Under the pieces are notes generated by a model. That model was not told the origin of the DNA and did no database searches. It saw only the letters and a list, made by a program, of their open reading frames with translations. This document shows positions 1-7,266 of a stretch of 15,941 nt of DNA, one piece after another (position 1 is the first letter of the stretch; every line of letters begins with the position of its first letter). The stretch lies in NCBI GenBank assembly GCA_039649115.1, contig JBBWZQ010000091.1:1-15941 (forward strand), in the 5' to 3' direction. This DNA comes from DATEJJ01 sp039649115 (lineage in GTDB: Bacteria; Actinomycetota; Actinomycetes; Mycobacteriales; Micromonosporaceae). Position numbers and translations under genes: made by a program.

Positions 1-2
1 AC

Positions 3-110
3 CTGGAAACGCTCAACGCCGCCGCACAAGCGGCGCCGTCTCTCTGCGACTCGTACGGCGGCGCGGCGATGCGAGCGGCCCGCCACGGCAACATCAGGAT
101 GAGTACGTGA
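3..110 (+). CDS. C-terminal fragment of an unidentified protein (runs off the left edge)
   Basis: An open frame enters from the left edge and stops at a TGA at 108-110, giving 35 residues that begin LETLNAAAQAAPSLC and end GNIRMST. The composition (Ala-rich helix, then Gly/Arg) is compatible with a protein C-terminus but matches no family I recognise. It would overlap the convergent DUF998 gene by 17 bases, which is possible for convergent genes but also weakens the call. Only sequence to the left of the window can settle it. Confidence 0.3.
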   Translation: METLNAAAQAAPSLCDSYGGAAMRAARHGNIRMST

Positions 111-840
111 CGGTATTGGTCTGGGACGGCTGGTGACCGCGACCGGACTGGCGCAGCAGGTACATGGAGAGTGCCGTCAGCCACGCGAACCCGATGATGA
201 TCGTGATGCGTTGCAGCAGCCCGCCGATCGGCATGAGTGTGGGGTTCTGCGCGAAGCCCATAGACGTCAGGACAAAGCCGGTGAGGAACGCGGCGGCGGT
301 CCCGACGCTGTAGCGGGCCCATGTCCGGTGGCCGGACTTCGTGGACCGGTAGGCGACTACGAGGCAGGCTACCGGCAGCCCTAGGAAGACGAGAGCGCTG
401 AACGTGTCATGCAGTTGGCCGTGGGTGGTGCCGTCCGGCGCCATCGGCGTTCCCGGCGGATAGCCGCTGATCGGATCTGAGGTGAACATGCCTGCGCCGA
501 TGAGCCCGATGGCGAACAGCCCGATCAGCAGGGGCGCCCAGATTCCAGGGCGGTAGCGTCGCAGTGCCGGGCGGAGCCCAAACGCGAACGCGAGTACCAG
601 CAACCCGGTGATGACGAAGTTCGCCCGCTGCATCCACCCGGAGTCTGCGATTGCGAGAGAGCTGACGGGGTGCCGTAGCGGGTGGTAGTCGGGGCGGGTC
701 GCGCCCTCGATCAGGAACACGACGACGAACAGTGGTGGCCCGATCGCTCCGCATGCCAGCTGCACCCGGGTGAGCCGCGACGGCGGCGAAGGCGGTATGG
801 CTTCTCGTACCTGGGCGGGATGTGCCTGCTCCGTGCTCAT
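94..840 (-). CDS. DUF998 family integral membrane protein
   Basis: The 248-residue product has a short charged N-terminus (to about residue 24) followed by about six hydrophobic segments, for example near residues 27-46, 75-90, 100-120, 146-164, 178-196 and 207-228. The segment GCAxGPPLFVVVFLIEGATRPDYHPLRHPVSSLA and the later pattern SDPxxGYPPGTP...HGxLHDTFSALVFLGLPVAC are characteristic of the DUF998 family of six-helix membrane proteins, whose function is unknown. The ATG at 838-840 follows a GGAG-type ribosome site by a few bases. Its start lies only three bases beyond the TAA of a short upstream frame on the same strand, which suggests translational coupling to a now-broken upstream gene. 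The family call is confident; no substrate or role can be assigned. Confidence 0.85.
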   Translation of the reverse strand: MSTEQAHPAQVREAIPPSPPSRLTRVQLACGAIGPPLFVVVFLIEGATRPDYHPLRHPVSSLAIADSGWMQRANFVITGLLVLAFAFGLRPALRRYRPGIWAPLLIGLFAIGLIGAGMFTSDPISGYPPGTPMAPDGTTHGQLHDTFSALVFLGLPVACLVVAYRSTKSGHRTWARYSVGTAAAFLTGFVLTSMGFAQNPTLMPIGGLLQRITIIIGFAWLTALSMYLLRQSGRGHQPSQTNTVTYSS

Positions 841-843
841 CGG

Positions 844-1007
844 TTACTCCGCTCTGTTGGCCCGCTGCTGGTACTGGTCGACTCCCTTGCGAATGTCGGC
901 TTCGAGTTCTTCGTCGATCGTCCGCCGCGCGGGCAGCAACAGCCGGGCCCGAGCAAGGCGTCACGTGCCAGGACCGGCAGGCGGATCCGCACCGCTCGGC
1001 GTTCCAT
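844..1007 (-). pseudogene. Small broken ORF upstream of and coupled to the DUF998 gene
   Basis: Reading the reverse strand, a frame ending at the TAA at 844-846 encodes RTIDEELEADIRKGVDQYQQ followed by RANRAE, a charged helical tail that looks like real protein rather than antisense noise. Its own frame has no good start: a stop lies about 10 codons before this stretch, and only a TTG at 937-939 could begin it (31 residues). A plausible ATG at 1005-1007 (MERRAVRIRLPVLARD) lies in another frame, and one single-base shift would join the two into about 54 residues. This suggests a decayed small protein, perhaps a regulator of the membrane gene. I do not recognise the family. It could also be an intact 31-residue leader. 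Confidence 0.28.
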
Positions 1008-1073
1008 GTGGCGATGATAGTGGCCGGGCGCGGGTGACCGGCTACGACGACGAGCGCGACCAGGTGTGGTCCC

Positions 1074-1093
1074 CCTACGCAGATCTGCGTAGG
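1074..1093. promoter_or_regulatory. Perfect 20-bp palindrome, candidate operator
   Basis: CCTACGCAGATCTGCGTAGG reads the same on both strands with no spacer. It sits between the reverse-strand small ORF/DUF998 unit and the forward-strand MMPL remnant, the usual place for an operator of a divergent pair. No intact regulator gene is adjacent. The dyad is seen directly; the operator role is inferred. Confidence 0.45.
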
Positions 1094-1202
1094 AACTGCC
1101 GACCACCGCCCGAGGACACACCCGGGTCGGCGACCCGATCATCGCTTCCATGACTGCACCGAAGCAAGTCCCCGTGGCGCTCGCCATCGCCTTCGGGCTG
1201 TC

Positions 1203-1335
1203 GGCGGCTTCGGTGGTGAGTTCACGAACGACTCCTCCGCGCCGGGCACGGACTCCGCCCAGGCACAGAGCCTGCTGGGAGAGCGGTTCCCGACCCAGTC
1301 CGGCGATACCGAGAGGGTGGTGGTGCGACTCTGCA
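1203..1335 (+). pseudogene. Remnant of an MMPL/RND-type transporter N-terminal region
   Basis: In the frame starting at 1203 the translation is GGFGGEFTNDSSAPGTDSAQ, continuing AQSLLGERFPTQSGDTERVVV. This strongly resembles the segment just after the first membrane helix of MMPL transporters, where FGGEFSNDFSVPGTESQ-like and LLKERFPAQSGD-like sequences are conserved. Only about 43 residues match. The preceding frame lacks the expected first helix in register and the following frame reads non-family sequence to a TAG at 1408-1410. The full gene would be about 2 kb, so this is a short relic left by deletion. A hydrophobic stretch in another frame just upstream (1150-1200, VPVALAIAFGLSAA) might be the displaced first helix, but it is not a clear match. 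Confidence 0.6.
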
Positions 1336-1427
1336 CTGGCACGGCTACGACGTGGCGTGCGGCGAAGACAGCGCACCAGACCCACCGCACGGCGGAAACG
1401 CATCCCACCTAGGAGATGAGGAACACC

Positions 1428-2312
1428 ATGCGAAAACTCCGTCGATCCACCGTCGCAGTCGCCACCCTGGCGTTCGGCGCGGTACTGGCCGGGGCGACGT
1501 TGTCCGCGATCCCGGCAACAGCCGAGACCGGTTCCGACCCAGCGGGCACAAGAAAGCCGGCGGCCGCCACGACGGCACCCGCTTTCCCGACGTTCGTGCA
1601 TCTGCCGGCCGACCAGGCGGCGCACCCGAATGCGGCCCAGGAATGGTGGTACGTGGTCGGCCACCTCAACGCCCACGGTCACCGGTTCGGCTACGAGGTC
1701 CAGATCGTCGCCGGCAAGGCGCAGCAGAGTTTCATCGCGATCACTGATAAGACCACTGGTGCGTACTACACGGGACCGGCCTGATCCCGTTTCTCGATGG
1801 TACGAGCTACTACTATTCGCTGCCCGGCCTGGCGTCACAGGGAACGCTTACCGTGAACGGCCATACCTACCAGGTGACCGGCGAGTCGTGGCTGGACCGC
1901 CAATGGGGTACCTGGGACTGGAATACCGTGCAGAAATGGACCTGGATGGCGCTGCAGCTGTCTAACGGAGACCGGGTCAACCTCTGGGGACCTGTTCACC
2001 CAAGGCAGCGAGTTTCCTTACGCGACCGTGCTCCGCCGGGACGGGACCCATGAGATTGTCGCGGTGAACCCGCTCGCCGACACCACCTCCGACTTCTGGA
2101 CCAGCCCGACGACCGGGAAGCGGTACGGCACCCGGTGGACTGTGAGCGTCCCCGCGCTGGATGCCAGGCTGACCGTCGTCGTCGAGCCGCAGGCACAGGA
2201 GATCCAGGCGTTCGGTGGTATCTACGAAGGCGCGGGAAGGGTCACCGGACGATACCGGGGCAAGCCGGTAAGCGGGCAGGTATACGTCGAACAGTTCGGC
2301 AACTGGCGATAG
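1428..2312 (+). pseudogene. Secreted AttH/CrtC-like hydrolase, disrupted by deletion and frameshift
   Basis: The family (predicted secreted hydrolases related to CrtC/AttH, lipocalin-like) is shown by a signal peptide (MRKLRRSTVAVATLAFGAVL...ATA), then AHPNAAQEWWYVVGHLNAHG (typical HP..EWWY..GHL), then ITDKTTGAYYTG. The frame hits TGA at 1782-1784. A second frame from 1781 continues LIPFLDGTSYYYSLPGLASQ, GESWLDRQWG and NLW. A third frame resumes at 1989 with DLFTQGSEFPYATVLRRDG and runs to a TAG at 2310-2312. The first junction appears to lack about 60-70 family residues as well as frame. The second is explained by one extra G in the GGGG run at 1986-1989. The start is placed at 1428 because AGGAG at 1411-1415 is well spaced from it, whereas the ATG at 1416 abuts that site. 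Confidence 0.75.
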
Positions 2313-2575
2313 CTCACCGCCGTTGGGCCGTGCTGGATCAGGTCGTGCCACGCGTGACAGGGGGACCACGATCATCCAAGTGGAGCGGGAAGCCTTCGTG
2401 CCTGGCGAGGCGCCCATGGACAGCCGTCAGCCTCGCCGCGTGCCCACCCGGCGTCGTTGGTCATAGACCGATCTCATTGCCGGCTTCGCGGCGGGCGGTG
2501 GTCCTCGCCAGGGAGCCGCAGCCAATGTCCGGCGCCGGCACCGTTCGCGGCTGAGCAACCGGCTGTCCGTTGAGT

Positions 2576-2595
2576 CGGTTACGCAGCCGTAACCG
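2576..2595. promoter_or_regulatory. Inverted repeat upstream of the ABC operon, candidate operator
   Basis: CGGTTACG, then the four-base spacer CAGC, then CGTAACCG, form a perfect 8-bp dyad ending nine bases before a promoter-like hexamer. It is too short and too far from a gene end to be a convincing terminator, and no T-run follows. Its position suits an operator or activator site for the transporter operon; that role is inferred. Confidence 0.45.
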
Positions 2596-2603
2596 TAGAT
2601 AGC

Positions 2604-2631
2604 TTGATCTCTATTCTGGACAAGGGATACT
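2604..2631 (+). promoter_or_regulatory. Candidate housekeeping-sigma promoter of the ABC operon
   Basis: TTGATC at 2604-2609 and GATACT at 2626-2631 are separated by 16 bases and resemble actinobacterial -35 and -10 hexamers (TTGAC-/TANNNT-like). The -10 ends 33 bases before the ATG at 2665, leaving room for a short leader with an AGGGAGA ribosome site. The region is locally AT-richer than its surroundings. This is a prediction from position and resemblance only. Confidence 0.4.
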
Positions 2632-2664
2632 GTCAAGGTCGCCTAGTGGCCAGGGAGAATCCCG

Positions 2665-4299
2665 ATGTGGCGCGTACCTCCCTTTCCTTTCCACACCGCG
2701 CGTCGGCGCGGCGTCGCACCGCTCGTCACGCTGACCCTCGTGCTCGCGGGTTGCAGCGCCGTTTCCTCGACGCCCGCACAGCCCACGTCGTCTGAGAACC
2801 GGGCCGCCAAGGCCGGCGGCACGGTGCGGGTCGCGCTGTCAGCAGAGCCGGACGCCCTCGATCCGACCACCGCCCGCACGCTGGTGGGGCGCACCGTGTT
2901 CACGTCGATCTGCGAGAAGCTCTACGACGTCGACGCGAGCCTCGCCGTCGTACCGCAGCTCGCGTCGCAGCTTCCGCAGTTTTCCGCGGACGGTTTGACG
3001 GCCGCCATCAAGCTGCGCTCGGGAGTGAAGTTCGCCGACGGCACCCCGTTCGACGCGGCGGCGGTGAAGACCAGCCTCGACCGCCATATGACGCTGACCG
3101 GCTCGGCCCGCCGCAGCGAGCTCACCAGCGTCGCCGGTGTTGCCGCCACGGATCCGTCCACGGTCACGATCACGCTCAAGCAACCGTTCACTCCGCTGAC
3201 CGCGATCCTGGCCGACCGGTCCGGAATGATAATGTCGCCAACCGCGCTCAAGGCCGGCGGCAACTTCGGCACCCATCCGGTGTGTGTCGGTCCGTTCAAG
3301 TTCGCCACCCGGGTGGCGCAGGATCGCATCGAGGTGGTCAAGGATCCCAACTACTATGACGCGAGCAAGGTCCTGCTCGACAAGATTGTCTATAAGATCA
3401 TCGCGGATGCGACCACCCGGTTCAACAACCTTCAGTCCGGTGATGTCGACATACTCGACGCGGCCGCGCCGACCGATGTCGACGCGCTGACCGCCGATGC
3501 GAAGCTGCGGTTGCTCAGCTCCAACTCGCTGGGCTACCAGGGCATCACCATCAACCTCGGCAACGTCGCCGGTGTGGGTAAGCCCGGCGGCGCGCTCCCC
3601 GCCAGTCTGGCCAGCCCGCTGTCCAGCAACGCCGCGGTGCGGCATGCATTCGAGCTGAGCATCGACCGGGACGCGATCAACAGGGTGGTCTTCCGCGGGA
3701 AGTACAGCGCGGCCTGCGGTCCGATCAGCCCTGCCAGCCCGTACAGCTCGGATGCCGCACAGGCGTGCCCGAAACACGACCCGGCCGCCGCGAAGGCCGC
3801 GCTGACCCAGGCGGGGGTGGCCACGCCGGTCAAGGTCAGCATGATCATTGGTAACACCTCCGACGGGGCCCGCCTTGGCCAGGCGATCCAGGCGCAGGTC
3901 AAGGATGGCGGGTTCGACCTGCAGCTGATACCCACTGAGTTCGCCGCGTCCCTGGACCAGACCGACGCCGGCAAGTACCAGCTGTTCCAGGTCGGCTGGT
4001 CCGGCCGAGTCGACCCGGATGGCAACATCACCAACTTCGTGAGCACGCTGGGCTCCCAGAACATCGACGGGTACAGCAACTCCACTGTGGACTCGCTGTT
4101 GGCGCAGGCGCGGAGCAAAGCCGACGTGGCCAGCCGGCGCGACCTCTACGGCCAGGTGGTCACGCAGTTGCACCAGGACGCGCCGCTGATCTACCTGTAC
4201 CGGCAGAAGAACTTCACCGGCGTCGCCCGCACCGTCGTCGGCGTCCAGGTGTTCGGCGACGGGCTGCTCCGGTTCAAGTCCGCGGGTTTCGCCGCCTGA
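2665..4299 (+). CDS. Peptide/nickel-type ABC transporter substrate-binding lipoprotein (SBP family 5)
   Basis: The extracytoplasmic ligand-binding subunit of the importer encoded with the next four genes. The 544-residue protein has a basic n-region (TARRRG, residues 11-16), a hydrophobic core and a lipobox LAGC at 27-30, so Cys30 is the expected lipidated residue of the mature protein. The rest has family-5 features: GGTVRVALSAEPDALDPTTA (51-70), DGLTAAIKLRSGVKFADGTPF (the W/I-x-hxLRxGVKFxDGTPF motif), VGPFKF, and NAAVRHAFELSIDRDAINRVVF. The length matches the family. Family members bind di- or oligopeptides, nickel chelates, opines or sugars, and specificity cannot be read by eye. AGGGAGA lies 7-8 bases before the ATG. 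The gap to the permease gene is 56 bases, so this gene is probably made in excess, as is usual for binding proteins. Confidence 0.92.
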   Translation: MWRVPPFPFHTARRRGVAPLVTLTLVLAGCSAVSSTPAQPTSSENRAAKAGGTVRVALSAEPDALDPTTARTLVGRTVFTSICEKLYDVDASLAVVPQLASQLPQFSADGLTAAIKLRSGVKFADGTPFDAAAVKTSLDRHMTLTGSARRSELTSVAGVAATDPSTVTITLKQPFTPLTAILADRSGMIMSPTALKAGGNFGTHPVCVGPFKFATRVAQDRIEVVKDPNYYDASKVLLDKIVYKIIADATTRFNNLQSGDVDILDAAAPTDVDALTADAKLRLLSSNSLGYQGITINLGNVAGVGKPGGALPASLASPLSSNAAVRHAFELSIDRDAINRVVFRGKYSAACGPISPASPYSSDAAQACPKHDPAAAKAALTQAGVATPVKVSMIIGNTSDGARLGQAIQAQVKDGGFDLQLIPTEFAASLDQTDAGKYQLFQVGWSGRVDPDGNITNFVSTLGSQNIDGYSNSTVDSLLAQARSKADVASRRDLYGQVVTQLHQDAPLIYLYRQKNFTGVARTVVGVQVFGDGLLRFKSAGFAA

Positions 4300-4355
4300 C
4301 GCGGTGGAGCCGCCCGAGGTGGACCTGACCCGGGTGGGCGACGAAGAGGAGTGGG

Positions 4356-5312
4356 ATGGGTCGCTACCTGCTGCGAAGGCTGGCGGAGTCCACGGTCACC
4401 TTCGTGCTGGTGACGATCGTGGTCTTTGTCGGCATACGCGCCCTGCCCGGCGACCCGGCCCGCGCACTGGCCGGAGAGGAGAGCGATCCGCAGACCCTGG
4501 CCGAGATCCGGCGTTCGTTCGGCCTGGACCGGCCGCTGCCGGTGCAGTACCTGCGCTACGTGGGCAACGCCCTTCGCGGGGACCTCGGCCGGTCGTCACG
4601 TACCAGCCTGCCGGTTGCCCAGACCATCGGCCAGGCGCTGCCGGTCACCCTGCAACTGGCCGTGTTCGCCGTCATCGTGGCGGGGCTCATCGGCGTGGTC
4701 GCCGGAGTTCTCGCCGCGGTACGTCGCCGTGGCGTCACCGAGTGGGCGGCCAACAGCGTCGCACTGGTCGGGCTGTCGGTGCCCAGCTTCTGGCTCGGCC
4801 TCATGGCGGTCCTCGTCTTCGCCATCGCCTATCCCGTGCTGCCGGCGTCGGGCTTCGTGTCGGTCTTCACCGATCCGGTACAGAGCTTCCGGCACCTGCT
4901 CATGCCCGCGCTGGTGCTCGGTTCGGGCCTGGCCGCGGTGATCATGCGGCAGACCCGTTCGGCCATGCTGGAGGCGCTGGGGACCGACTACGTCCGCACC
5001 GCGCGAGCCAAGGGACTCAGCAATGTCCAGGTAGTGCTCGGCCACGCGCTGCGCAACAGCCTCATCGTCGTCACCACGATTGTCGGGCTCCAGCTCGGCG
5101 CGCTGATATCCGGCGCGGTGGTGACTGAGCAGATCTTCGTGCTCCCTGGCTTCGGCAAGCTCACGATTGACGCGGTGTTCACCCGCGACTACCCGATGAT
5201 CCAGGGCGTCGTGCTGGTGACGGCCACCGCCTACATCGGCATCAACCTGCTCGTCGACCTGCTGTACAGCGTGATCGATCCGCGGGTACGCGTGGGCGGC
5301 GTTGCCCTGTGA
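4356..5312 (+). CDS. Peptide/nickel-type ABC transporter permease (DppB-like)
   Basis: The first of two inner-membrane channel subunits of the importer. The 318-residue product begins MGRYLLRRLAESTVTFVLVT, typical of DppB/OppB proteins, with the N-terminal helix followed by an extracytoplasmic loop containing GDPAR, FGLDRPLPVQYLRYVGN and GDLGRS. Further hydrophobic helices lie near residues 97-121, 135-160, 181-197, 236-258 and 282-305. The cytoplasmic EAA loop, which docks with the ATPase, is EALGTDYVRTARAKGL followed by SNVQVV (206-226). GAGGAG precedes the ATG by about five bases. Its end overlaps the next gene by four bases, so translation is likely coupled. Confidence 0.92.
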   Translation: MGRYLLRRLAESTVTFVLVTIVVFVGIRALPGDPARALAGEESDPQTLAEIRRSFGLDRPLPVQYLRYVGNALRGDLGRSSRTSLPVAQTIGQALPVTLQLAVFAVIVAGLIGVVAGVLAAVRRRGVTEWAANSVALVGLSVPSFWLGLMAVLVFAIAYPVLPASGFVSVFTDPVQSFRHLLMPALVLGSGLAAVIMRQTRSAMLEALGTDYVRTARAKGLSNVQVVLGHALRNSLIVVTTIVGLQLGALISGAVVTEQIFVLPGFGKLTIDAVFTRDYPMIQGVVLVTATAYIGINLLVDLLYSVIDPRVRVGGVAL

Positions 5313-6199
5313 GTGCGCTCGAACTGGTCACTGTGGACAGTGCGGCGCGGGGTACGGGCGCGGCGCGAGGCCAGCGGATCCTCCGTCGCCTGTTGCGCAA
5401 CCCGCTCGCCGTTACCGGCCTGGTGGTGGTCGTGGTGGCGGTACTGGCCGCTCTGCTCGCCGGGGCGATCGCGCCGTTTCCGCCCGATCACACCGACTTC
5501 GGTGCCGCGCTTCGGCCGCCGTCCTCGGCGCACTGGTTCGGCACCGACGAGCTCGGCCGCGACCAACTGTCCCGGGTTCTGTTCGGGCTGCGGGTGTCCA
5601 TGGCCGTGGCCGCACTGTCGGTTCTGCTCTCCCTTGTGGTCGGTGTGCCCCTCGGTTTGGCGGCCGGGTTCTACGGCTTCCTCGACTCGCTGGTGTCCCG
5701 GCTGGCGGACACCCTGCTGGCGTTTCCGTTCCTGGTGCTCGCGGTCGGCCTGGCGGCGATCGTCGGTCCCTCCCTGGGCACGGCGACGCTGGCGATCGGA
5801 GTCGCCGGGATTCCCGCGATCGTCCGGGTGACCCGGAGCGAGACCCTTCGCCTGCGCGGGATGGACTTCGTCGCGGCCGCGGTGGCCGACGGTGCGAGCG
5901 ACCTCGTCCTGCTGCGCCGCCATGTCCTGCCCAACGCCTTCAACACGCTCATCGTGCAGGCAACCGTGGCGGCTCCGGCCGCCATCATCGGTGAGGCGGT
6001 GCTCTCGTTTCTCGGCCTGGGCATCCGGCCTCCCGCCCCGTCGTTGGGCGTGATGCTGGCCAGCGCCCAGCCCCTGTTTCGCGACGGCCCCTGGCTGGCC
6101 GTGCTTCCGGGCGTCTGCATCATGGTGGTGACGCTCGGGCTGAATCTGCTCGGCGACGGGCTGCGCGACGCGCTCGATCCGCGCGAGACGCCGCGATGA
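5309..6199 (+). CDS. Peptide/nickel-type ABC transporter permease (DppC-like)
   Basis: The second channel subunit. The 296-residue protein starts at a GTG overlapping the upstream TGA (GTGA). It has the DppC/OppC layout: a cytoplasmic N-terminus with RRLLRNPLAVTGLVV leading into the first helix, then the diagnostic HWFGTDELGRDQLSRVLFG (75-93), several hydrophobic helices, and the EAA loop ETLRLRGMDFVAAAVADGAS (178-197) ending in HVLPN. The C-terminus, LGDGLRDALDPRE, is the usual ending for the family. Its last bases overlap the next gene (ATGA at 6196-6199). With the DppB-like subunit it should form the heterodimeric membrane pore. Confidence 0.92.
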   Translation: MSALELVTVDSAARGTGAARGQRILRRLLRNPLAVTGLVVVVVAVLAALLAGAIAPFPPDHTDFGAALRPPSSAHWFGTDELGRDQLSRVLFGLRVSMAVAALSVLLSLVVGVPLGLAAGFYGFLDSLVSRLADTLLAFPFLVLAVGLAAIVGPSLGTATLAIGVAGIPAIVRVTRSETLRLRGMDFVAAAVADGASDLVLLRRHVLPNAFNTLIVQATVAAPAAIIGEAVLSFLGLGIRPPAPSLGVMLASAQPLFRDGPWLAVLPGVCIMVVTLGLNLLGDGLRDALDPRETPR

Positions 6200-7266
6200 C
6201 GATGTCCGAGGTCCGCGCCGCGGTCCGGCCCGTCCTGCTGACTGTGCGGGAACTCAGCGTACGTTTCCGCACCGAGGACGGCCCGGTGCTCGCCGTCGAC
6301 GGAGCCAGCTTCGAGATGGCGGAGCGGGAGGTACTCGCACTGGTTGGGGAGTCCGGGTGCGGCAAGAGTGTCACCGCCATGGCGTTGACCCGGCTGCTGC
6401 CGGGCAACGCATCGGTCTCGGGGTCGGTGCGGCTCGGCGAGCAGTCGCTGCTGGAGTTGCCGGGGTCGGATCTGCGCGACGTGCGGGGCCGCGACGTCGC
6501 GTACGTCTTCCAGGAGCCGATGACCTCGCTCAACCCGGTACTGGCGGTAGGTCGCCAGATCGGTGAGGTGTTGCGCCGCCATCAGCACCTGCGGGGCGCG
6601 GCGGTGACCAGGCGCGCGGCCGAGTTGCTCGAGCTGGTCGGCATCCCGCTGCCGGGGCGCCGGCTGCGGGAGTACCCCCATCAGCTCTCTGGCGGCATGC
6701 GGCAACGCGTCATGATCGCGATGGCGGTGGCCTGCCGGCCCCGGCTCCTGATCGCGGACGAGCCGACCACCGCGCTGGATGTGACGGTGCAGGCAGGGAT
6801 CCTCGATGTGATGCGTGATCTGCGCGCCGAGACCGGAACCGCGATCCTGCTCATCACGCACGACCTCGGTGTGGTGGCCGACATGGCCGACCGGGTGGTG
6901 GTCATGTACGCCGGCCGGACCATCGAGGAGGCCGGTGTCGACGCGCTCTTCGCCCGGCACAGCCATCCCTACACCCGCGGCCTGCTCGAGGCCGTACCCA
7001 ATCCGCAGCGCCGCGCCGGCGGGCTCCGGGAGATACCTGGGCGGGTGCCGACCATGCACGACTCGCCCGAGGCGTGCACGTTCGCGGCCCGGTGCGACTA
7101 CGCCGACGAGGTGTGCCGACGGAACCGACCCTTGTTGATGCCCGGCCCGGCAGGGCATCCCGTGCGCTGCTTCCACCCGCTGCCCCCCGCCGAGACGTCC
7201 GCGACCACCGCGCAGACAGGCGACGCGTCACCCGCCGCCGGCCTGGCCCGCGAGGTGACCGAGTGA
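6196..7266 (+). CDS. Peptide/nickel-type ABC transporter ATPase (DppD-like)
   Basis: One of the two cytoplasmic ATP-hydrolysing subunits that power import. The 356-residue protein has all the ABC motifs: Walker A GESGCGKS (51-58), Q-loop glutamine in VFQEPMTSLNP (Q106), signature LSGGM (164-168), Walker B LLIADE (184-189), D-loop TTALD and H-loop LITHD (H222). The C-terminal oligopeptide-transporter extension carries Cys294, Cys300, Cys307 and Cys325 in a CxFxxRCxxAxxxC...C pattern that can bind an Fe-S cluster in DppD-type subunits. The ATG overlaps the upstream stop by four bases. A second ATG two codons later (6202) is an alternative start. A flexible tail of about 25 residues follows the conserved domain. 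Confidence 0.93.
   Translation: MTMSEVRAAVRPVLLTVRELSVRFRTEDGPVLAVDGASFEMAEREVLALVGESGCGKSVTAMALTRLLPGNASVSGSVRLGEQSLLELPGSDLRDVRGRDVAYVFQEPMTSLNPVLAVGRQIGEVLRRHQHLRGAAVTRRAAELLELVGIPLPGRRLREYPHQLSGGMRQRVMIAMAVACRPRLLIADEPTTALDVTVQAGILDVMRDLRAETGTAILLITHDLGVVADMADRVVVMYAGRTIEEAGVDALFARHSHPYTRGLLEAVPNPQRRAGGLREIPGRVPTMHDSPEACTFAARCDYADEVCRRNRPLLMPGPAGHPVRCFHPLPPAETSATTAQTGDASPAAGLAREVTE

Larger units (their letters stand above)
2313..2664. other. Intergenic region before the ABC operon
   Basis: The first 260 bases contain no frame with recognisable protein character on either strand and no obvious terminator. The last 90 bases hold the dyad and promoter-like hexamers listed separately, and an AGGGAGA ribosome site at about 2651-2657. 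Confidence 0.5.

Noticed and set aside
837..1838. Reverse-strand open frame of 333 codons across the decayed region
   Set aside because: Forward-strand homology to MMPL and AttH/CrtC proteins explains this DNA better; the reverse reading is Arg/Ser/Gly-rich with no family match.
2839..4173. Long open frame (444 codons) on the reverse strand opposite the substrate-binding protein gene
   Set aside because: It is a shadow of the SBP gene, with Arg/Gly-rich non-globular composition and no motif.
5671..7176. Long open frame (501 codons) on the reverse strand opposite the permease and ATPase genes
   Set aside because: It spans two well-supported forward genes and reads as low-complexity His/Arg/Gly sequence.
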